DNA of 64,000 nucleotides from Rhodosorus marinus. Its lineage: Eukaryota > Rhodophyta > Stylonematophyceae > Stylonematales > Stylonemataceae. Numbering within the stretch: the stretch's first letter is position 1; every line of letters starts with the position of its first letter. The stretch lies in assembly GCA_029953675.1 (NCBI GenBank), contig JAMWBK010000007.1:558001-622000 (forward strand). The letters are read 5' to 3'. Below, one piece after another: positions 1 through 10,281 of this stretch. The translations under genes were made by a program, and so were the position numbers. The notes below the pieces were generated by a model. That model ran no database searches. It was not told the DNA's origin and saw only the letters and a list, made by a program, of their open reading frames with translations.

Positions 1-619
1 TTAGCTCCTAGCGCTTCCTAGTAAGAAGAGGTTACATCCTTGTGGCTGCCCACTTTCTATGTCCTCAGACACCCTCCCGGAAGTTGGCAGACTCGTCCTC
101 AAAACGGAAAGCAAAGCTTCGAGATCTTCTATCCTGCGGAAGCTGGGAAGCTGGTGGGGGAAAACTGCTCCCGTTCGGTGCCGCTGGGGTGACTAGGGTT
201 TCTAGATAAGGATTTGGGAAGAGGATAGAGGAGCTGGCATGGTTAGTTGAGCTGACCTTCTTTTTGACTCGGTTTTGTCTGGCGAGAGAAGCTGGAAAGG
301 ACGATACGTTTATAATGAGGATAGAGAAGCAGTGGATTAGTTGGACGGGAATAATTTTGTTTGTTATCTTGGTGGTGGGAGGAAAAGTCTTGTTTATACG
401 AGAGCTAGGGTTTTTAGGTTTTTGAGGATAGGGAAGAGGTAGGAGGCGGGAGGACTGTACTTCGGACTGACGTTTTTGAGAGGTTTTCGCTGGTGGGGAG
501 GATGTAAGAGGAGAACACAGTTTTTAGATTTGTATGGATAGGAAGTAGCGAGGGAGGTGCGAGCTGTGTTTTAGTTGGGGACTGCTGGTTTTTAGGTGTT
601 TGGTCGGCGGGGAGGAAAG
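1..619. other. Left-edge non-coding stretch
   Basis: No reading frame here could be tied to a protein family. The last 400 bases are rich in G and T on the plus strand and lead into the ribBA start. They probably hold its promoter and 5' UTR, but no defined element was recognised. Confidence 0.5.
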
Positions 620-2215
620 ATGGTGTTAGGGTTTTTGGTTGCGGGAGTTCTTGGAGAGGGACGTGGGAGAAGGGTTAGTGAGGTTGAAGGACGTAAGTTG
701 AGATATGGGACTGTGATGCGTGCGGTGGTTGGTAGAGGATTTGTTCGAGAGGTGGGTCCTGAGGAGACGGGGAAGGAGGAGGAGGAGGAGGAGGAGGAGG
801 AGGAGGAGGATTGGTGTTTTGGAGAGGAGAGTGTTGAGAATGCTATCGTGGCGATTAGGGCAGGGCGGTGCGTTGTTGTGACTGATGATAAGGATCGGGA
901 GAACGAAGGTGATCTTATTGTAGCGTCTGAGAAGGCTTCCCCGGATGTTGTGGCTTTCATGGTTCGATACACCAGCGGCGTGATTTGCAACGCGATGTTG
1001 GGTGAGGATTTGGATCGCCTCCAGCTTGAGGCTATGGTTCACGACAACAGCGATCCGAAGAAGACCGCCTTCACGATCACCTGTGATTACAAAATGGGAA
1101 ACTCTACTGGAATATCAGCTCAGGACAGGTCCCGCACGCTCAGGGCGCTAGCCAATTCTGCCTCGAGACCAGATGACTTTACTCGGCCCGGTCACATATT
1201 TCCGCTTAGGTATAAGGAGGGTGGTGTCCTAAAGCGCGCAGGTCATACAGAGGCGGCTGTCGACTTGGCTCGCCTCGCAGGCTTTCATCCCGCAGGGGCC
1301 CTGTGTGAAATTGTCAACGATACGGACGGGTCCATGGCTCGCATGCCGTATCTTGTGAAGTTTGCAGAAGAACACGACTTGGTGCTCACAAGCATTGCAG
1401 ACCTTGTCAGGTACAGGCGGAAGAAGGACAATCTTGTGAGACGTATTCGGGAAGAGCCTGCGCTCCTTCCAACCCGGTGGGGAACTTTCAAAGCGTATGC
1501 GTACGAATCGAAGATCGACGCGGTGGAGCACGTAGCGCTGGTCTTGGGCTCCAACATGAAGGACAAGACGAGCAAGAATCCGTTCAGTGAAGATGAGCCG
1601 GTACTAGTGAGAGTGCATTCCGAGTGCTGTACTGGAGACGTCTTGGGCTCTCTACGCTGTGACTGCGGGTATCAACTGGACTTTGCACTTCAGAAGATTG
1701 TGGAAGAGGGAAGAGGATGTCTGCTCTACCTGCGAGGTCAGGAAGGTCGTGGGATCGGAATTGGCCATAAAATGCGGGCTTATGCTCTGCAGGTTGGTTT
1801 ACCATCTTCCTCTTGAACCTTCGTGTCTTGTTTTTGGCGCTAAACCCGTGTCGGACTGGCGGTGGCTTTCTTTCTTGTTTTCTCGTACGGATAGGATCAA
1901 GGACGCGATACTGTTCAGGCGAATCAGGAACTGGGGCTGCCCGTTGACTCTCGGGAGTACGGAATTGGAGCTCAAATTCTGGTCGACCTAGGCATTTCTC
2001 AGATGCGCCTTATGACCAATAACCCTTCGAAATACAGCGGTCTCAGCGGCTACGGCCTCCGAATCGTCGAGCGGGTCCAGGTCTCCGTTACCCCCAATCC
2101 GGAAAACCTCGCCTACCTTCGTACGAAGAAGGAGAAGATGGGACACTGGCTCGGGGAGTTTGAAGGAAGGCAAACGAGCGAATCTGGTGGACCAGAAGAC
2201 GCGGTCGAAGAGTAG
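620..2215 (+). CDS. ribBA: Bifunctional riboflavin enzyme RibBA (DHBP synthase / GTP cyclohydrolase II)
   Basis: RibBA catalyses both entry reactions of riboflavin synthesis: ribulose 5-phosphate to 3,4-dihydroxy-2-butanone 4-phosphate (RibB half) and GTP to the diaminopyrimidine (RibA half). In plants and algae it is plastid-located. Exons are 620..1792 and 1895..2215, with a 102-base GT-AG intron at 1793..1894 in phase 0. The RibB half carries [16 protein letters not shown] and [11 protein letters not shown]. The RibA half carries the zinc ligands [17 protein letters not shown] and [12 protein letters not shown]. Joining the exons restores [14 protein letters not shown], which supports the splice. 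The first ATG gives a leader of roughly 70 residues with a short hydrophobic start (MVLGFLVAG) and a run of eleven glutamates just before the RibB domain, consistent with a transit peptide. GTG at 596 is in frame but was not chosen because eukaryotic genes start with ATG. Both active sites look intact. Confidence 0.95.
770..812 (+). repeat. GGA/GAG triplet repeat coding for poly-glutamate
   Basis: A near-pure GGA/GAG trinucleotide run lies inside ribBA exon 1. It encodes an acidic spacer between the presumed transit peptide and the RibB domain. Such tracts vary in length by slippage; in this frame changes of whole triplets are tolerated. Confidence 0.85.
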
Positions 2216-2495
2216 AATCCCGGAGGTTTGAGCATAACCCCCTTCGTCGCGCGGTCCGCTTGAATTCGGTTGCTGGGCAGACCTTGCAAACCTTGAGCGA
2301 TTCGAACTGTTCTCAAGGCCATTGTACATATAGGATTTGAGTTTGAAGCTTGAAAGGCATTTGAGCAGCGGCGATGAGGCGACTTTGGGCATGGGTGAGG
2401 TGTAGGACAACGTCCCGAAAGAGTTTTCACCAAAACTCCGATTGATTTTGGCGAATAAAACAAAAATTTCGAAAAGCGAGCAGGCTCTGCCCAAA

Positions 2496-3176
2496 CTATA
2501 TATCGCCGTTCAAAGCTTCTCTTGCTCTCGATACGGCTTCGGAAGGCACATTTTTGAGTACTTCTCCCAGCTCCGTCTGAACTGCACCGAGGGCGCCTAC
2601 GACAAAGTTGGTGTAGGTCGCTGTGGGCTTGTTCTTCAGGTCGGCGGGGTTAAAATAGGTGGCGGGCTAGAAAAAAACGGAAGTGATATAGACAAGGCAA
2701 GTAAGCAAAACGTAATTGACATATGGATGATGATGTGAGGCCGGGCTTACTGAAGATAGGTACTCAAGCGCAGACCTACCGTGCTCCATAACGGATGATG
2801 CATCTCGTGGTTTCGCGTGTAGAGACACCTGCTTGAGATTCTCTTTTAGATCATTCCCTCTCTGAATCGTGCCAATAATTCCGGTAATCTCTGCGTACGA
2901 GCCTTCGTATGTTCCATCATTAATTCCATCGATCAGATCCCTGCACGACTCCTGCACTCTAACAATCGGAAGCAGGGCACTATCCAAATCAATCTTAGGC
3001 TTTTCCCTCGCCAGCAACTCAACGGAATTCCCCAATACCAGCGCTCCTCCCACTAAAAGCGATCCAAATCCCCTCCTCGAGATACTGTCACCAGAACCCC
3101 TCGCACAAACTCCGACATTCCCCCTCGACCCCGTCACTCTCCCAGCCACCAAAAACGCGGGAACGCTCTCCATCAT
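2496..3176 (-). CDS. Probable thylakoid-lumen protein with twin-arginine signal
   Basis: Exons on the minus strand are 3176..2751 and 2666..2496, with an 84-base GT-AG intron in phase 0, giving 198 residues. The N-terminus looks bipartite: a basic, glycine/serine-rich leader, then ISRRGF followed by a hydrophobic stretch (SLLVGGALVLG). That is a twin-arginine lumen-targeting signal as used by several photosystem II extrinsic proteins. The mature part (about residues 60-198) is predicted to be helical, with conserved-looking pieces DSALLPIVRVQESCRDLI and PATYFNPADLKNKPTATYTN. The size and probable four-helix character resemble PsbQ-like or other small lumenal proteins, but no family was recognised with certainty. 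An in-frame TTG at 3248 was rejected as a start. The gene converges on ribBA, leaving 280 bases between stops. Confidence 0.7.
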
Positions 3177-4177
3177 TCCCCTTCCTCTTAACCCCACCGG
3201 ACACCACGTCTTTTCCCACCCCCAAAGCCCTTCCAAAAGCCTTTCCAAGCCTTGTCTCTCTCTCTCTCTAACACCGGGAATTCATTCCTACATCAAGCTT
3301 CATATCAACTCACAGCTTCCAAGCCTCCTGCAACCCCCGCCAACGTACTAATCAACATCGCCACCAATCTCGTTCACAGTGTGAGATCCACACATTCCCT
3401 CTTCTGTCGTTGTTATGCATGGGACATTAAACGGGACAATGCATCGGACACTAAATGGGACAATGTATGAGTATGACCCACAATATATGGGACAGTAAAT
3501 GGGACAGTAAAATGGGACAATATCTGGGTGTGCATATAAGTCTCTCTCTCTCACCGGAACATGCAGTTGTTCTTGCTCCAAGAAACTGTGCCAGGAGCGG
3601 GTGCCGAGGAGCCTTATTTGAAAGCTTTTGTGCTTATGATTTCGAATGCTTGCTGGTTTGAGCATTATCTTACCTTATCAACAATTTTCATAGAAGCCTC
3701 CTGAGGGTTTTGTGGGAAACTCACTGATCTAATCAGCCGAATCTTCTCGGCTGGCCGCTCGCCGAAAAGCCATTGACAAGTGGACTGGGGTGCCACAAAG
3801 GTCACTCAACCTCAGTTGACAAGTTCTCAGCTCTTCGTAGAGCGACCAAAGACAGTCCCTTCCTGTCTTGCCAGTTGCTTGGGCATGACTTTTTTATCTG
3901 CAGGGTCTGGAGTCAATCAGGTGAGCTCTCTCATGTTGGTTGATGAGAGAGCTGAGAGAAATGCTTCTGCATCGCGCGCTCCAGATCTGCAATGTTCATT
4001 AAAATTGCATTTCAAGTTTATAGTTAAGAAAGGTGATAGCTGGCGAATGGTACAATGGAAAAACCAAAAATCTGGCCAGTGCTTAGCAAAAAAGAAGGAA
4101 TAGCTTGTAAGAACAGACTGCGCCAGACGGCGTCACTGGAGGAAAGCGGAAATCTAAAAGACGGATCGCCTGTCTAC
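3177..4177. other. Intergenic region with short repeats
   Basis: About 1 kb lies between the lumenal protein gene (starting leftwards at 3176) and the 3' end of the PI4K gene. It contains CT-rich microsatellites near 3258 and 3541, and the 12-base GGGACA array listed separately. Open frames here are short and resemble nothing recognised. Confidence 0.5.
3418..3523 (+). repeat. 12-base GGGACA tandem array
   Basis: The hexamer GGGACA starts at 3421, 3433, 3457, 3489, 3501 and 3514, with a CGGACA variant at 3445. The spacing is almost exactly 12 bases in two blocks. The intervening bases are T/A-rich, with a consensus near GGGACAnTAAAT. The 12-base register is intact within each block, so the array is either a recent tandem expansion or a set of repeated protein-binding sites. 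Confidence 0.8.
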
Positions 4178-7100
4178 TCAAGCCACACCCGTGAAACATT
4201 TCTGGTACCGGTCGTACCAGTAGGTGGTCCAGTTATTTGAACTCTGCTTAACCAGAGTATCAAATTGTTGCATGCGTTCCTGTGTACTGGCGTTCGGCAT
4301 CATGCGCTCCCTTATTCCGTCCAAGACCACTTTTCGGCCTCCCACAAAGCAGGGCATGCTTTCATTACCAGAGAACATCATGTCAACTTCCAGAAGTATC
4401 TTGTTCATCTGTTTACACCCTTCCGCATAAGCTCTCCTTCCATACTTACGGAACTTCCTGAAGTGTGACGATTTCGGCCCTCCCATGACATCGATCATAT
4501 CCTGCGTCAACTTGAAAGGAGCTCGTTCGAACTCCCGATTTCCTCCTGGGGAATTGCTCAACAAAAATCCAAAATCTATGTGCGATATGTGCCCATCCGA
4601 ATCGATCATCAAATTCCCGTTGTGTCTGTCCTTGATGGCCAAAATGTACGTAACCACCGAGTACCCAGCCATCGATCGGACAAAGTTGTTCACGGCCTTC
4701 TTGAATCGCGCGGACCCTTCCCCACCAAAGTTGGAGCGGAAGAAGGCCCGCAGGTTAGTGAATTTGGGATCCGATCGCAGGCTGGACAGCGACTGTGCGT
4801 TCTTGATTGTCTCGATGAAACCCGAGTCGGCCGAGGTCGCCAGAATCTGGTAGGGCTTGATCCAGCACTTCAACTTCGCTGATTGAAAAGCCTGGTAAAA
4901 TCTACAAGGTACGTTTACGATTCAAAACCACGGCCGTGAGCGGTGAGTCGACTGGAGGAATTCCACGGAAGCCAGATATCGGACGCCGGAACTACTCACT
5001 CAGAAATGAGCCTCATTGCAACCATCTCCTGGCGAAGCTGATCACGTGATTTGATGATGCAGGATGCAAGTGCCCACCCCGCAATTTCTTTGTGGGGAGA
5101 AACGAGCTTGAGCCTGTGAAATGCAAAGCTCTCATATTCAGATTTCCACAGGCCACCATCGTAGGCTACTGGCTTCCACTCAAATGAACCGTACTGGGTT
5201 AACCGTATCTAGTATTCCTACCTGTTCTCCTTCTCAGTGAAGAGTTCTCCAAAGGCTTCAATAACCTGGGGATTGACATGCTCTCCATCGTCGTTCTCCG
5301 TGCGCACGTCACTATTGTCGTCATTCTCCTCCTCAAGGTCGAGGTCGCCCTCCCTCCTGATTGACACGTCAGGCTCGTACTTGAAAGTCTCTTCGGGTTG
5401 ATTGGGGACTTGACCCACATCGTCAGGAACGCTTTCCTTGATCTTTCTTCTGAGCGACTGCTTGGTCTGGGGCGCTGGGAACAATTCGTTCTCCATGGGC
5501 AGCCTCTCGATTTCAAAAGTAAGGAGGTACGGCGACCTCTCCTTCGTTGAGAATACGAACGCCTCTTCTGGCACAATTCTTAAAACCCGATGACGAAACC
5601 CCTGATCGATGGACGAATGTCAAGAGTGAACAACTTGAACTCATTTGGAACCCCAGGCTGGTCAGGTTTAGGCTTACGAGGACGGGGATAAATGCGTGCT
5701 TAGGAATGTACTCATTCAGTTTTTCCAGCTCACTCCGAAGTACCGACTTTCGCTGCGGTCTCGCAACGGTGAACAAGTGATATGACAAGTCCGTCAAACA
5801 TTTGACAAAATCCAGCTCGGCGTGAAAAAAATTGCTCCTGCATAGTTTTTCGAATGCGCACGTATGAGATGGGCGAACAAGAAAGCGCCGGGCAGGTGAA
5901 CTCAAGAGTAATTTCCCAATTTTCCACTTGATTGTGCGATCGACGCACCTTTCTTTACGGAGGTGTAGCCACTTGTCCAGGTCTTCCTTTTCTCCCTCGC
6001 CTATTTCTCCAAGCTGCAGCGCGACATCACCAACCCCGTCACCAACCGTGTCAACCTTCAGCAGCAACTGCCCTGTGCTTCTCCTTTGATGGCCCCTTTG
6101 CTGACCGGCATGGTGATCAACTGGTTCTATTCCAGAATGATTTTCTTCGGCTTCATTGTCATCGCCCTCTGCATTCGCCGTTTCCGAAGGGTCGTCCAAT
6201 ACTTGCAGCACTGTGCGCCCGATCATTTGCGATGGCTTCTTGGGCACAGCATTGGGGTCAGGAGCCTCCACAGGTCCGATCTTCTCGACCAGCGCCTCTG
6301 CAATAATCCGCTCGTTAGCAGTCTGATTTACCATAACCACTGATTCCATGCTCAGCAGGAGCCTCATTGTTCGGTGGTATGTGTCCTGTAGTGATCAAGC
6401 ATGTTTTGACGGGAAACAAGCGGAAGACAAACAGACGTCGTTAGCGCTTTCTTTCCGGCGTAGCCTTATTCTTGTCCCCAAAATAATCAATCGAAAGTCA
6501 CTCCTTACGCTTGGTCCCAGGCTCAGGGAGGAAATAAAGTACCAAGCACAGTGAAGTGCAGCATGAACCGACTTCTTGCACGTTTCGAAGATGACGTCCT
6601 CCAGCTTTTGCTCGTACGCCTGTGGAGCCTAGAGAATCGCAACATGCAAAATGGGTATTTTCAGAAGGCCTGAGTAAAACTCGGTTTCGGATGTAGGACA
6701 AGCAGTCCAGCGAGCAACAATAGGGAATGGCGAACAAGCGAGGCATCCAGATGCCTGTGCAAAAGGGCAGCGTACCATGTTCTCTACGACCGACAAGTTC
6801 TCCTTGTCCTTCTTCTTTCTCGCTCCAAGGGGATATAGGCCCTGAGCGTAGCTTGCCACATAGCCTTTTCTGCTAGACTCTGAAGCCGTATCATTCGTCA
6901 AGGACCCATACAGCAGGCTATTTAATATGAAAGGTAAAATCTGCAGCGCAGCGGATGGGGCCTTGCTCAACTTCAGGAGGTCGTCAAAGGCATCTTCCTC
7001 CGCGAAAATCTTCGCAAGAATCCAGAACTGGAGCTCGGAGATATTTCTGTACTCGTCTTTCCCATCATCCGTCCTCTTCGTCTCAATCGCCTTCATGGCT

Positions 7101-7300
7101 CGACTGAACTTCGACTTGAACTGGGTCCTCGTTTGATTTGACATTCCCTCGGTCAATTCCGGAGATCGTATCGCAGAACTCGACACGAGCCCTTTAGGAA
7201 TCGAAGCTGATGCCTCAGAACCAGCTTCCGATCCACTTTCCGCAGATCCGTCATCGTAGTTCTCAGAGGGCCTGCCCAAACAAGGCAGATGAAACCTCAT
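4178..7300 (-). CDS. PI4KB: Phosphatidylinositol 4-kinase, type III beta
   Basis: The enzyme makes PI4P from phosphatidylinositol and ATP, typically at the Golgi/trans-Golgi network. Minus-strand exons: 7300..6776, 6628..6509, 6385..5949, 5837..5678, 5601..5222, 5113..5000 and 4901..4178. They total 2460 bases (819 residues) with phase kept throughout. The N-terminal lipid-kinase-unique region shows LQFWILAKIF. The middle is acidic and low-complexity. The kinase half has EEAFVFSTKERSPYLL, then RDQLRQEM, the catalytic loop DRHNGN and the DFG of HIDFGFLLS. The C-terminus keeps TYWYDRYQKCF, as in yeast Pik1 and PI4K beta. The ATG at 7300 precedes a short tail before the conserved helices. The intron at 5838..5948 is 111 bases and stop-free in frame, so a form retaining it is possible. 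Frequenin-type calcium-sensor binding is known for relatives but cannot be seen here. Confidence 0.92.
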
Positions 7301-8678
7301 CGTGCACGTGTCTACGGGCTAAAGACAGCAACAAAACTCGAACACAAAACTCTCCAAAAGAGAGGGATAAACGCAGACTCTAAAGACAATATGGATATCT
7401 TTCCATACTCATTCAAGTCTGCCTCTCTCTTAAACCAAAAAAAGCTTCCGCCTTTTCGAGAAGTAAACCAACACAAGCCCTGAGGTAATCTCCGAACTCA
7501 CACCCTCCAACCCCAACCTTCAAAAAAAGCAAAAAGTTCTTGAAGAGGAAAGTGTTGACAACTTATCCGGTAACGAACAAACAGCTAGAGTGCGGGAGGG
7601 AAGCGGCTACTCAAAGCCTCAGATGATGATGGTCTGACTTGACCTGAAAAGAAAGAAGGGCGCACGAGAAAGAAGTTTTACTGCAGTCTTGGCCCTGGGC
7701 CCCAATCGCCGATTCGGATTGTGTTGGGGAAGTGAACCTCAACCCTGATGAGTCGAAGTGTAGCATTTCTTCATGCACATCCGAACGGACTAAAGCATTT
7801 CTTCATGCACATCCGAACTGACCAAAGCGATAGTAGATCCTAGACGCTCATTGGGGCGGGAATAAGTAGAGCGGACAAGAGCCTTGCAATGAAACAAAAA
7901 CTGACAGAATTTGTTCGTTCCAAAACCATCCATTGTTGTGACATCTGTCCCTTGATAATGAGACCAGAAGACAGACAATCCCGCATATCAGGGCGCAGCG
8001 CCGACTTCTTAAAAATATCTCTTTTTGTGATACGGGGGATCCTCTCCATCCTCCTCAGCCTCCGCCGCTCTGAAATGCCCTTTAGAATCCACATTGACGA
8101 GAACGCAGCCTTTCAACCAAGCAGCTAATGTTCTCAACTCCGTTCCAGAAATTTCAACGTTTATTCAAATATTTATGAGTGGGAGAAAAATTCCAATATT
8201 CAAATCAAAACCTGATTTCTCGATTCTTCTAGATTTTCCCTCAAAACTAAATTTATCCCCTGCTACATTCCTCTAGACTTCCAAAACCTGCGTTATTAAT
8301 TTAGAATACTCAACACTAGTAGTAATCCATGTTCGGGTACCCCCTAAGAAATAGTTGCTCCATAATTTTTCTCGTTTTTCTATTCTCCGGAGTATCCTAG
8401 TACAATTCTAATACCGATGGTTCGGTACGAAATTGTGGCGAGCGTGAGTAGAGTTGATGTTTTGGGGAATTTTTGAAGTGATTTGGAAGATGTCGGCGGG
8501 TGTTAACTTTGTTTTGGTTTGGTACTAACGGGTATAAGAGTGGGGAGTTTGATGAGGGGGGCGGGGAGAGGTTGGGAGAGGCGTAGAGAAGGGTTGGAAG
8601 TTTGAGGAAAGTTTTGTAAAGGAGATCTTTGGTTTTGAGAGTTTTTTTTTGGTGGGCGGGTGCTTTAGGCTTGGAGCT
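7301..8678. other. Intergenic region between divergent PI4K and U2AF genes
   Basis: This 1.4-kb stretch separates two genes read outward, so it should hold both promoters. Apart from a two-copy 32-base repeat at 7762, only short, unrecognised frames are present. The segment around 8150-8400 is A/T-rich. Confidence 0.5.
7762..7825 (+). repeat. Two-copy 32-base tandem repeat
   Basis: The unit beginning AGCATTTCTTCATGCACATC occurs at 7762 and again at 7794. The first 25 bases are identical and the remaining bases differ slightly, so this is a small local duplication. Confidence 0.85.
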
Positions 8679-9728
8679 ATGGCCGAGCATTTAGCATCGA
8701 TTTTTGGGACGGAGAAAGACCGTGTGAATTGTCCGTTCTACTTCAAGATTGGGGCTTGTCGACATGGGGAGCGGTGTTCTCGGATGCATAACAAGCCCTT
8801 GTTCTCGCAAACTTTGCTGTTGGAGAATATGTATTTGTCACCGGAACAGATCGGAGCTGCGGCGGCTGCGGCGGGAAAGGAGTTCCCCAAGCTGAGTGAT
8901 GAGGCAGAAAAGTACCACTTTGAGGACTTTTACGAGGACGTTTTCGAGGAGCTGGCAAAATATGGGGAGGTGGAGGAAATGCACATATGCGAGAACCTCT
9001 CCGATCATTTGGCTGGGAACGCGTATGTGAAGTTTCGGGATGAGGAGGGAGCCCAAGCGGCATTGAACGCCGTGAAAGGTAGGCATTATGCCGGAAGACT
9101 GCTGAAAGTTGAATATTCGCCAGTGACAGAGTTCAGGGAAGCTAGGTAAGACTTTTCCGCCTTGAATAGATTTGTTTTTAGGGAAAACCGCGCTAAGCGT
9201 AGGTCTCGCTATGTGCTAACCCTCCCCGTTTTCTGTTTTCTTTTCCGTAGGTGCAGACCATATGAGAAGAAACTTTGTGATCGAGGCGACTACTGCAATT
9301 TCATGCACATAAGACGGATATCGGACGATCTCTTCAGACGCCTGTATAGAGATCGCAGACGACGGAGGGATCGCGATGATCGCGACTACGATCGGGATTA
9401 TGAACGTTCTCGATATGACCGCAGGGATCGAGATCGCCACCACCGCGACCGCGATCGTTATCGAGAGCGTGGTTATGACCGCGATCGACGAGACCGAGAC
9501 CGCGACCGCGACCGAGGTCGAGATCGGGACCGGGGGGACCGCTATCGGGAGCGCGGGTATGATCGAGATCGGGAACGAGACCACGAGCCTTTGAGTGGTG
9601 ATAAGAGATCTAGGGACGCAAGAGACATCGGCAGTGAGAATCGAACAGCGGATATGCGAAGAGACGGTGCTGGACCGCCCTCGCAACCGCCTTCAGCGCC
9701 CGCTGGACTCGACCCCGTCATAAGATGA
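8679..9728 (+). CDS. U2AF1: U2 snRNP auxiliary factor small subunit (U2AF35 type)
   Basis: This is the splicing factor that reads the 3' splice-site AG together with the large U2AF subunit. Exons are 8679..9145 and 9251..9728, with a 105-base intron splitting an Arg codon; 314 residues. Zinc finger 1 is [20 protein letters not shown] (C-x7-C-x5-C-x3-H). A U2AF-homology RRM-like domain follows, ending [15 protein letters not shown]. Zinc finger 2 contains [11 protein letters not shown]. The tail is a long run of Arg-Asp dipeptides rather than classical Arg-Ser, which also produces spurious long frames on the opposite strand. The RNP-proximal motif that is usually R-W-F reads R-H-Y. A functional U2AF35 fits the GT-AG introns in most neighbouring genes. 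Start: the ATG at 8679 lies directly before the conserved [10 protein letters not shown]. Confidence 0.95.
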
Positions 9729-10281
9729 GGGATCTTTAGCAGAGGGTTGTGTCTACTGCAAACGCTCCCCAAGACTTTTCGCTGTGCCAAGCACGTTGGT
9801 AGGACTTCGCGGGCGAAAAGGAAAGACTGCCTCGATTTGTCTCGGTGCTAGCTCTGTCTAGTACGAGATTAGTCAGTTGGGAATTCCTTTCAATGATCCC
9901 TTAAGAGGGGTACAACATCGGCTGTTGCGCGTTTGAGTATGCCTGGCGGGGTGCAAGTGCTGACGTCGGTTTGGTTTTGGGTAATGCCTCTTACCTTCAA
10001 CAAAGGGGCTAACTGTATTTTGCTTGAAATTGTTGGTTTCGTATATGGTTAAAAATCTATAGTTCAAACTTTTCCGTGTGAATGTGCTCTCCACATGATG
10101 TTCTGACGGTTACTTTCATGGCATGTCAAGGTTGTGCTTCCTAGAAACTTATCATTCGGTGGACCTTCGCGCTATTCAGAAACTGGTCAAGTATTCAGCT
10201 CAACGATTCTTTGCTCCTTGCTTGAGCATTTCAGTTATCTTCCGTGCATATGAGCAGCAAGTGGTTGATAGATGATCGGCT
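9729..10281. other. Short intergenic region between convergent genes
   Basis: These 553 bases lie between the U2AF stop and the TBC stop. They should contain both 3' UTRs and polyadenylation sites. No other feature was recognised. Confidence 0.5.

Noticed and set aside
5114-5221. Reading PI4K sequence straight through 5208-5222 as a very short intron
   Set aside because: An intron of about a dozen bases is implausible; the acceptor at 5114 (ttgcatttcacag) gives a normal 108-base intron and the conserved sequence.
9216-9686. 156-codon minus-strand frame opposite the U2AF tail
   Set aside because: It is the mirror of the Arg-Asp repeat; repeated codons keep the antisense frame open.
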